This document shows positions 26,301 through 32,799 of a DNA stretch of 64,000 bases, piece after piece. The stretch lies in assembly GCF_013114545.1 (NCBI RefSeq), contig NZ_VTXI01000006.1, forward strand, positions 62,001-126,000, in the 5' to 3' direction. The translations under genes and the position numbers were made by a program. Origin of the DNA: Vibrio sp. RE86 (GTDB taxonomy: Bacteria; Pseudomonadota; Gammaproteobacteria; Enterobacterales; Vibrionaceae). Each line of letters begins with the position of its first letter. Within the stretch, counting starts at the first letter, position 1. Under the pieces are notes generated by a model that worked only from the letters and a program-made list of their open reading frames with translations, made no database searches and was not told the origin of the DNA.

Positions 26301-28217
26301 TCCGTAGAGTTCACTTGAGTTCAAACCGGCGGTAAGTGAATCGTTACCCGCTTCTCCGAAGAGTTGGTTGTTGCCTGAGTTGCCAGAGATAACATCATCA
26401 CCAGCGCCTGCGAAAACTTGGTCATTACCTGCACCTGAAGCAATGGTATCGTTGCCGGCGCCTGTAAATGCTTTATCGTGACCTTCACCTAAATCAACGT
26501 TGTCGGCACCTGAGCCAGAGAAAACAACGTCATGGTCAATGCCTGAGGAAATGGTATTGTCTCCATCTCCAGCATAAATGGTATCGTGACCTTCAGATGA
26601 CTCTATAGTATCGGCACTACTGCCCGCGTAGACCAAATCATCCCCAGCACCGGTTACGATATTATTGGCACCGTCGCCAGCGTAGACGGTGTCGTGTCCA
26701 GTGCCAGAATCTATATTGTCGTTACCCGAATCCACGTAAATGGTGTCATCACCAGAGCCAGTGCTGACCGTGTTATGACCTGTTTCACCGTAAACTGTGT
26801 CAGCGCCTTCACCTGTGTCAATGTTGTCGTCACCCGCACCTGCAAAGACTTGATCATCCCCTAGGCCTGTAGTGATGGTATCTTCACCTTCATTGGCATG
26901 GACAATGTCATCACCTTCGCCACCATCAATAGTATCATTACCTTCGCCACCGAAGAGTTGGTCGTTACCGGTGCCGCCCGTTAGATGGTCATCGCCAGCA
27001 TCACCATAAAGGGTATCGTGGCCTTCACCGCCTGATAGAGTATCGTCACCAAGTTCACCGACTAACGTATCGTGTCCTTCACCGCCTGAAACGGTGTCGT
27101 CACCATCACCGCCGAGAAGTAGATCGTTACCTTGAGCCCCTGAAATAGTGTCGTCACCAGAGCCACCAAGAACGAAGTCGTCGCCTTCGCCGGCTAAGAT
27201 CGTGTCAGCACCTTCTTCACCATGAATTTCATCATGACCAGCACCACCTTCGATGTGATCATCACCTTTACCACCGAACAGCTTGTCTTGGCCATCACCA
27301 CCGTAAAGAGAGTCAGTGCCGTCATCACCAATTAGAGTATCGTTGCCAATTCCGCCTGAAAGTTGATCGTCACCGATCTCACCCATAAGTAGATCATCAC
27401 CTTCGCCACCTTCTATTTGGTCGTTGCCGTCTGAGCCGAGTAGGGTGTCGTTTCCTGTGTCTCCAGACAACACATCATCACCACTACCGCCGACCAAAAC
27501 GTCATCACCGATGCCACCGTGTAGTGTGTCGTCATTAATATCGCCATCTAGGAAGTCATTACCTGAGCCACCGTAAATGGTGTCGTTGCCTTGCTGACCT
27601 TTCAAAATGTCATCACCCGCACCGCCGTCGATGGTATCGTCGTAGATGTTGCGTACTTGAATATCCATTTCAGCAATTTGAGCAATGGGTTGGTCTGCGT
27701 CATCAAGGAATTGGAACGTCACGTTACCACTCTCACCAATGGATGATTCAGGTAGATCGATATCGACATTGATTGAACCATCAGGCGATACTTGAACCAG
27801 CTGAGTGGCTATAATGGTGCCTTCCTCGTCGGTGATTTGAACCGTAACATTGGTGCCTGCGACAAATCCGCTAGCAGACGTTGTTGTGTTTACGGATTGA
27901 TTGACCGCGAAATTATCGAGTCTGATAGAGTGAGCGCTTTTCTCGCCTTCAGATGATTGTTCAAATTCGTAAACGGTGTGCGCGTTACCCCAAGAATCAT
28001 CAGTTGATGATTCAGTGTTTTCTTGATGGGTTTCGTATTCTACGTCGCCTAGAACGGTATCTGCACCTTCACCCGAGCTTATAACATCGCTACCTTCACC
28101 TGCAGCGACAAAGTCGTCTCCGCCTCGTGTTTCAATGGTGTCGTTACCAGCACGGCTGTTAATATTGTCATCTTGAGATGTACCTACAATTACATCATCG
28201 TGTTTTGTACCTTCCAT
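23355..28217 (-). CDS. Giant RTX calcium-binding protein, type I secreted
   Basis: Secreted repeat protein of 1620 residues, read from the ATG at 28217 behind AGGAGAAGG rather than the TTG 18 bases upstream. Residues 1-60 already carry RTX-like repeats. A linker with an Ig-like stretch follows (about 60-195), then an almost unbroken array of glycine/aspartate nonapeptides (GGxGxDxUx, about 196-1475, of order 140 repeats) that should fold into calcium-bound beta-rolls. The last about 140 residues lack repeats and end in an acidic, hydrophobic tail typical of C-terminal type I signals. No lipase, protease or adhesin domain is visible, so a structural matrix role like that of CabA in V. vulnificus is likelier than a toxin. 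Its transporter is convergent with it. Confidence 0.9.
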   Translation of the reverse strand: MEGTKHDDVIVGTSQDDNINSRAGNDTIETRGGDDFVAAGEGSDVISSGEGADTVLGDVEYETHQENTESSTDDSWGNAHTVYEFEQSSEGEKSAHSIRLDNFAVNQSVNTTTSASGFVAGTNVTVQITDEEGTIIATQLVQVSPDGSINVDIDLPESSIGESGNVTFQFLDDADQPIAQIAEMDIQVRNIYDDTIDGGAGDDILKGQQGNDTIYGGSGNDFLDGDINDDTLHGGIGDDVLVGGSGDDVLSGDTGNDTLLGSDGNDQIEGGEGDDLLMGEIGDDQLSGGIGNDTLIGDDGTDSLYGGDGQDKLFGGKGDDHIEGGAGHDEIHGEEGADTILAGEGDDFVLGGSGDDTISGAQGNDLLLGGDGDDTVSGGEGHDTLVGELGDDTLSGGEGHDTLYGDAGDDHLTGGTGNDQLFGGEGNDTIDGGEGDDIVHANEGEDTITTGLGDDQVFAGAGDDNIDTGEGADTVYGETGHNTVSTGSGDDTIYVDSGNDNIDSGTGHDTVYAGDGANNIVTGAGDDLVYAGSSADTIESSEGHDTIYAGDGDNTISSGIDHDVVFSGSGADNVDLGEGHDKAFTGAGNDTIASGAGNDQVFAGAGDDVISGNSGNNQLFGEAGNDSLTAGLNSSELYGGAGQDTLVGSTESDKLFGGADDDSITANAGDDIVEGNDGHDTISLGLGHDIAFGGEGNDQIEGGEGNDTLVGDAGDDVLMGDAGDDILVGGKGNDILDGGTGRSEIYGEDGNDRLISSIQDDLLSGGAGDDTISSGQGDDTVFAGSGDDIVNTGEGSDTVYGESGNNTIETGLGDDVVYGGTGADTVSLGDGNDQAFTGDGNDVVDAGVGDDHIDAGAGDDVVKGGVGNDALFGGAGNDELIGGEGYDFIAGGDGDDIITDDGQDTILGEQGNDTLTAAATGSHNIYGGEGNDTLIGSNSADTLYGGADDDTITGAGGNDTLFAGEGKDTVDAGTGDDVVYGEAGANQISLGQGEDTLFGGSGADTATGGEGNDTLYGAGGNDHLSGNQGEDLIDAGEGNDIVSGGDENDLIFGGAGNDQLYGDKGDDQLYSGEGNDSLSGGEGNDKLLAEGGTNTLSGDVGDDILLGGSGSDTLLGGAGADYIEDASDNNIVDGGEGTDTVKLTGSNNSVQGGSGSDTIEVLGAGSSTIDGGDDNDTITVSGDNNTVLGGTGNDSISLTGTGNNTIDGGDGNDTITAQGGSNQIQGGLGDDNITVNAGTNTVQGNEGNDKITTGSGEDTLYGGDGSDTLSAGSGADRLYGGTESDKLYGGSGDDALEGGEGNDSLWGQNDTDTLRGGEGNDYLSGGSGNDTLYGDAGNDTLKGDSGSDALWGGAGDDNLQGGGGSDELYGEDGNDALSGNGGDDMLFGAEGDDTLSGGTGDDYVSGGEGNDVLSGNDNADTLDGGIGNDTLSGDSGDDTLYGQVGDDVLDGGAGIDRLFGGAGNDQLVFDSNELNTGENNVVHFSGGSDFDVLLVDNNNQSNMIDMSHNAFQELEGVKINSSDTELSLALDKIAANNTAGETSGQFVCTGASSIDVSGWGWQLTESHVEMSSDIESIYQGSNIDTGSLYGYRFENDAGQEVVVWSDLDSADIQFPDSTEV

Positions 28218-28368
28218 GAGCCTTCTCCTAGCCAAATAACAATGGATCTATGAACTTAACGTTTAAATAGCATTTATGATGCCAGTTTCATATTTATGGT
28301 TATAGATAAAGAGTAGACGGATTAAATAGGAATGCCACGAAAGTTTAGAAGCCTTTATTTAATAAGGG

Positions 28369-29364
28369 CTAGAAGGAGAAACTGTAGGCGAGTGTGATGG
28401 CTCCATCTTTGAACCTTCCTGTGTTCTCACCTCGTTCTGAGCGGTTCCAGCGATTCCCAGAATAATTGTTATATTGCAAAGAGATTGTACCTGGTCGCCA
28501 ATCAAAATAGCCAAAACCGTAGGTATAGTCGGGGTTCCAGGGTTGTTGCTGGGATTTATCAAAATAGTAAAACGCAGTTCCGTTGACGTACCAGTTGCCA
28601 AAAATCGAATATTTGCACCCTAAACTCAACGTTTGGTGATTTCGTTGGTAACTCGTCGTCGCAAGATCAAAGAACTCAGGGGTCAAGTTATAATCCACTT
28701 GGCAACCAATAGCGCCATCCTCGGTGAAACTCAACCAGTCCAATAAAGGTGGGGTCACTGGAAACTTCCACCCTAACGCCCAGGTTCCTTGATCAAATTC
28801 GGTAACGCGCTGACCCGGTTCAGGGTTGAAACGATTCCCACCGTAATTGGAATAAACCAAACTAAATGTGTACGGTCGCCAGTCGCTGTAACCAAAGACA
28901 TAGGTGAAGTCGGGGTTCCAATCTTGCTTTTGGTCTTTGTCCCAGTAGTAATAGAAGGTGCCTGACACAAACCAGCTTCCTGCGATGGTGTACTTTAATG
29001 AAAGCGTGGATGTGGTGTTGTGGTTAGCCGGGCCTTGCGCGCTGCCCGAAGGAATATTGGCTGATTCCGTTTGTGAAATGGGGTGATGGTAAGCAATGTT
29101 GCCACTCAAACCATCAAACAGTTCGCGGTCTTGCCAATCTTGAAACGGGAATTCAAATGAGCTGCTTACACCTTTCCATATTTTCTCTAGTTCATCATCA
29201 ACTTGTTCATTACTGGTAGCCGCAGCAGAAGTAGAGAGTGCAGTTTTACTTTCACTTTTAGATGCGTAGGGGGCAGTGTTAGCAAGGAAATTGTCAGTGT
29301 GCCCGAGCGATGGCTTTAATAACAAAGTACATACTATAAAAAAGGGTAGTGATTTTTTTGTCAT
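28369..29364 (-). CDS. Outer-membrane beta-barrel-like protein with internal duplication
   Basis: 331 residues from the ATG at 29364. Signal peptide about residues 1-20; a Ser/Ala/Thr-rich linker; then two copies of a block of about 70 residues. Each copy reads K-Y-(T/S)-I-x-G-(S/N)-W-(F/Y)-V-(S/N)-G-T, then a YYY/FYYF run, then WNPD(F/Y)TY and FGY(S/F)DWRP, and ends in a GNR(F/W)N element. The copies are separated by about 75 residues. Alternating polar and aromatic strands and a terminal Phe (AYSFSF) point to an outer-membrane barrel. I do not recognise the family. It lies upstream of the RTX gene on the same strand (about 150 bases) and could be a channel or receptor for the polymer or RTX protein. 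Confidence 0.6.
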   Translation of the reverse strand: MTKKSLPFFIVCTLLLKPSLGHTDNFLANTAPYASKSESKTALSTSAAATSNEQVDDELEKIWKGVSSSFEFPFQDWQDRELFDGLSGNIAYHHPISQTESANIPSGSAQGPANHNTTSTLSLKYTIAGSWFVSGTFYYYWDKDQKQDWNPDFTYVFGYSDWRPYTFSLVYSNYGGNRFNPEPGQRVTEFDQGTWALGWKFPVTPPLLDWLSFTEDGAIGCQVDYNLTPEFFDLATTSYQRNHQTLSLGCKYSIFGNWYVNGTAFYYFDKSQQQPWNPDYTYGFGYFDWRPGTISLQYNNYSGNRWNRSERGENTGRFKDGAITLAYSFSF

Positions 29365-29563
29365 ATCTAACAATTAACCAAACGTCATAATGTTATTGAA
29401 GCCACAACTCAACCATAAGGTGTAGAAATTAATGCGAAATTGTTTGCATTGCCACTGATTGAGTCTAACCTAAACTTATATACCTCGCGAACAAAAAGCC
29501 GAAAATATAATCGGCAAGTGATTGATTTGTGAGACAGCGTCAGGACAAACGTTAAGGTTAGGG

Positions 29564-30817
29564 ATGAACGACATTCTGCTTGTTGACGACAATAGAACCA
29601 TGCTTATCTACATGAGCTCTGTGCTCAAAAAGAGGGGCTATAAGGTTCATACCGCTGATTGTGGTGAAAAAGCGCTAGAAATCTTAGCGGAATCTCAGGA
29701 CATCCAGTTTGTTCTGAGCGATTGGATCATGCCCGGAATGAGCGGTTTAGAGCTGTGCCAAGCACTCAAGTCTCGAGATTATCAGCGCTATATTTTCTTC
29801 GTATTACTCTCTTCCAAAGGTGATGAAGCTTCTATTATCAACGGCATTGATGCGGGTGCTGACGACTTCGTCGATAAAAAAACATCTGTTGACGAGTTAG
29901 AAGCAAGGATTCGTGCAGGATTTCGAACGCTCCAACTGCATAATGCATTAGTCGACAAAAATGAGCAGCTTGATCGCGCCTACGAAACCATAAAACGCGA
30001 CTTAGACTCTGCGGGTGATTTGATTCGCCATATCCTTCCTAAAACTCATTCGTTTACGTGTGTTGACCTGAGTTACATCTCTATTCCGAGTGCCCAAATT
30101 GGGGGCGATATGCTCGGCTACATGCAATTAGATAAAGACCATGTCGCTTTTTACTTGTTCGATGTAGCAGGTCACGGAGTCTCGTCAGCGTTGATGTCGT
30201 TTTCGGTTCAAACCAGTTTGGCTGTAACGGAGGGGAATGCCTCAATCGTCCTCAAAGAAGAGGAGGGGCGATCGACAATCGCCGCGCCTGAAGAGGTGGT
30301 GAGCAAACTCAATCAAATGTATATGAGTGGAGATCGAAACATACTTTACTTCACCATGATCTACGCGGTACTCAATATTAACACCGGCCTTATGTCTTAT
30401 TGCTGCGCCGGTCATCCCCCTTTGGTCTGGTATCACGGTGCGAATAATCAAGCTGAACTTATCGGCCATGACAACTTCGTCGTTGGCGCGTTCGACGACA
30501 TTGAATACCAATCTTCCATCATACAGTTAGAGCCTAATGACAAGATTTGGTTTTACTCTGATGGGATTACGGAAGCTGAACAAAGTGGTCAGCAGTTTAC
30601 AGAAGATGGTCTACGCAGTGCCATCGAACAACTTCACCAATACCCAACCAATCAACAGACTGAAATGCTGGTGAACCAAGTTCGCAACTGGCAAAAGTCG
30701 GAGTCATTTCAAGATGACGTGAGTGTATTGGTAACCGAATGGAAAGGCCCTCTAAAAGGAGACGCAGAATGCGATATGAAATTAGTGAACAAGGCAACAG
30801 CACAGTTCTTCAAATAA
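29564..30817 (+). CDS. Response regulator with PP2C-type (SpoIIE/RsbU) phosphatase output
   Basis: 417 residues from the ATG at 29564; an upstream in-frame start adds 14 residues without a ribosome site. N-terminal receiver (about 3-120) with DD and the phosphoacceptor Asp in FVLSDWIMPGMSG. A coiled linker precedes the SpoIIE-type phosphatase (about 165-410) with intact metal-binding motifs IGGDMLGY, FDVAGHGVSSALMSF, YCCAGHPP, FYSDGITEAEQ and DDVSVLV. It should dephosphorylate the STAS protein encoded next, with which it overlaps. The arrangement resembles Pseudomonas HsbR and part of Vibrio SypE, but without the fused kinase. Confidence 0.9.
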   Translation: MNDILLVDDNRTMLIYMSSVLKKRGYKVHTADCGEKALEILAESQDIQFVLSDWIMPGMSGLELCQALKSRDYQRYIFFVLLSSKGDEASIINGIDAGADDFVDKKTSVDELEARIRAGFRTLQLHNALVDKNEQLDRAYETIKRDLDSAGDLIRHILPKTHSFTCVDLSYISIPSAQIGGDMLGYMQLDKDHVAFYLFDVAGHGVSSALMSFSVQTSLAVTEGNASIVLKEEEGRSTIAAPEEVVSKLNQMYMSGDRNILYFTMIYAVLNINTGLMSYCCAGHPPLVWYHGANNQAELIGHDNFVVGAFDDIEYQSSIIQLEPNDKIWFYSDGITEAEQSGQQFTEDGLRSAIEQLHQYPTNQQTEMLVNQVRNWQKSESFQDDVSVLVTEWKGPLKGDAECDMKLVNKATAQFFK

Positions 30818-31101
30818 TAGAAGAAAGATTCGACGCAAAACTTGCCCCAGAGTTTCGTTCTGAGATTGAAACGTTGATCCCTGATATGTCGGCAAATCTG
30901 GTTTTAGATATTCAGAACGTGAGATTCATGGATAGCAGTGGCCTTGGGGCGGTCATGGGCGTCTATAAATTGCTGAGAGACAAAAATATCAGTGTCGCCA
31001 ATGCGCAAAGACCTGTACTGGACCTATTTAAACTCACGCGCATGGATCGTCTGATTAAAACTTACGAAAGCGTTGATGAAGCCTTAGCGACTGCTGTTTA
31101 A
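30769..31101 (+). CDS. STAS-domain anti-anti-sigma-type protein
   Basis: 110-residue single STAS domain. The ATG at 30769 has a strong AAAAGGAGA site and lies 49 bases inside the 3' end of the phosphatase gene. The phosphorylatable serine region is intact: RFMDSSGLGAVMG (S56/S57). It should be phosphorylated by the RsbW-like kinase at 32255 and dephosphorylated by the PP2C protein. By analogy with V. fischeri SypA or Pseudomonas HsbA it may control polysaccharide output rather than a sigma factor. Confidence 0.9.
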   Translation: MRYEISEQGNSTVLQIIEERFDAKLAPEFRSEIETLIPDMSANLVLDIQNVRFMDSSGLGAVMGVYKLLRDKNISVANAQRPVLDLFKLTRMDRLIKTYESVDEALATAV

Positions 31102-31110
31102 GGGGGCGTT

Positions 31111-32235
31111 ATGAAAGGGATGATACTTGCTGCCGGTAAGGGAACACGTGTAAGACCGATTACTCAATCTATTCCCAAACCCATGATTCCGATATTGGGC
31201 AAACCAGTAATGGAATCGATGATAGAACTCTTTGCGCAGCACAATATTAACAAGATCGTTATCAACACCAGCCATTTAGCCGAAGTAATAGAAGGTTACT
31301 TTGGAGACGGCCACCATTTTGATGTTCAGCTCTCATACTCTTATGAAGGGGAGCTCGTTGATGGCGAGTACCGAAGCCAAGCATTGGGTTCGGCGGGCGG
31401 AATGAAGAAAATACAGCAGTTTTCTGGGTTCTTTGACGAGACTTTTGTCGTGGTGTGCGGTGATGCGTGGATCGATTTAGATCTATCAGAGGCAGTTCGC
31501 CAACACAAAAAGAATGGCGGTATTGCGACCATCATTACCAAAAACGTTCATATCGATGAAGTTGAAAAATACGGTGTCGTGGTTACGGATAACAAAGGAC
31601 AAGTAACCAGTTTCCAAGAGAAACCTTCGAAAGAAGACGCACTGTCGACCAACATAAACACCGGTATCTATATCTTCGAGCCTGCAATCTTTGATTACAT
31701 ACCAACAGAAGGTGAATACGACATTGGTGGCGAGCTGTTCCCAAAACTCGTTGAACACAAAGTGCCTTTTTACGCCGTAGAGATGAAATTTCAATGGTTA
31801 GACGTCGGAAATATCACCGATATCTGGAGTGTGACAAAAGACATTCTTGACGGAAAGGTGCCTGGTTACCGAATTCCTGGCACCCAAGTAAAAGCGGGAG
31901 TTTGGGTTGGCATTAACTCTGTTGTCGACCTTGAAAGCTGTGACATTCGACCTCCAGTCGTGATTGGCAGCGGATGCAAAGTAGAGAGTGGAGCGAAACT
32001 GTTAGGTCCCGCGCTCATTGGAGCAAATTGCCAGCTTGATGAAGGCTGCATTGTAGAAGAGTCGCTTATTTTCGACTACATCCATGTCTTCGACGAGAGT
32101 CATGTTAAATACCAGACGATCTTTGGCAACTACTGTATTGGTCACGATGGCATCGAAAACAATGATCTTCAGTGGCGAAACTTACGATCTCACGGAAATC
32201 ACTCCAGAGTGAGCGATATCCTTAAAACAATCTAA
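31111..32235 (+). CDS. Sugar-phosphate nucleotidyltransferase
   Basis: Makes a nucleotide sugar. 374 residues: an N-terminal NTP_transferase domain with MILAAGKGTRVRPITQSIPKPM, LGSAGGMKK, VVCGDAWIDLDL, EKP and WLDVGN, then a C-terminal left-handed beta-helix with hexapeptide-like repeats (VVIGSGCKVESGAKLLGPALIG). It belongs to the group of mannose-1-phosphate guanylyl- and glucose-1-phosphate uridylyl/thymidylyl-type enzymes. The exact sugar and base cannot be read. It starts nine bases after the STAS gene and is embedded in the partner-switch operon, so it presumably supplies the donor for the GT2 at 32800. Confidence 0.85.
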   Translation: MKGMILAAGKGTRVRPITQSIPKPMIPILGKPVMESMIELFAQHNINKIVINTSHLAEVIEGYFGDGHHFDVQLSYSYEGELVDGEYRSQALGSAGGMKKIQQFSGFFDETFVVVCGDAWIDLDLSEAVRQHKKNGGIATIITKNVHIDEVEKYGVVVTDNKGQVTSFQEKPSKEDALSTNINTGIYIFEPAIFDYIPTEGEYDIGGELFPKLVEHKVPFYAVEMKFQWLDVGNITDIWSVTKDILDGKVPGYRIPGTQVKAGVWVGINSVVDLESCDIRPPVVIGSGCKVESGAKLLGPALIGANCQLDEGCIVEESLIFDYIHVFDESHVKYQTIFGNYCIGHDGIENNDLQWRNLRSHGNHSRVSDILKTI

Positions 32236-32254
32236 TTTTCAAAGGGCGTGGTGC

Positions 32255-32749
32255 ATGTCAGGAAATGAAAAGCAAAGATTCGAACAGGTCTATGAAAGCT
32301 CACTTGATGCATCAAGGTTGGCCGCAGAAGCGTTGAATGAATATTGGGTAAAGATAGGCGTCTCTCCTGGGTTAGCCACGCAACTTGAGCTCTGCATTGT
32401 TGAAATGGTGAATAACGCATACATCCATGCTTATAAAGAGAAAGAAGGGCAAGAAGTTGTCGTTCGTTGTCAGATTGACCGTGTTAGTGGTCAACCTAAC
32501 TTATCTTTAGAAGTGTTAGACCATGGTGAGGCGATGACCGATACGGAGCTTGAGACGGCTTTGTCGAATGAGTTTGTTGAAGCGGATCCGACCGATGAGA
32601 GTACTTGGTCAACGTCAGGACGGGGATTTCTTATCGTTTCAAGTCTAATGGATAAGGTCGTACTGACTCAGGAACAAGGGCGAAATCGCTTTGTGATGAC
32701 GAAAGCACTCGAAGCCAATGAACTTTTAGATGGAGCACTATCAACGTAA
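32255..32749 (+). CDS. RsbW-like serine kinase / anti-sigma-type HATPase
   Basis: 164-residue GHKL ATPase of the anti-sigma kinase group. The N-box ELCIVEMVNNAYIHAY, the G1-like LDHGEAMTD and the GRGFLIVSSLMD glycine motif are intact. It should phosphorylate the STAS protein at 30769, giving a complete three-part switch with the PP2C protein. No sigma factor gene lies nearby, so the downstream partner is unknown. It is part of the operon 29564-32749. Confidence 0.88.
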   Translation: MSGNEKQRFEQVYESSLDASRLAAEALNEYWVKIGVSPGLATQLELCIVEMVNNAYIHAYKEKEGQEVVVRCQIDRVSGQPNLSLEVLDHGEAMTDTELETALSNEFVEADPTDESTWSTSGRGFLIVSSLMDKVVLTQEQGRNRFVMTKALEANELLDGALST

Positions 32750-32799
32750 TTGAAGGCTTATTTCGGCTAGGAATATAACAATAATTAGGAAATCTACGG

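Noticed and set aside
23355..28217. Regularly spaced short DNA repeats that could suggest a CRISPR array
   Set aside because: They encode in-frame nonapeptides of one long protein; there are no unique spacers of constant length and no cas genes.
29374..29563. SypG/sigma54 control of the DUF3131 locus
   Set aside because: I looked in the gaps upstream of 19218, 19958, 28217, 29564, 32800 and 40637 and found neither TTCTCA-N3-TGAGAA nor TGGCAC-N5-TTGC there.
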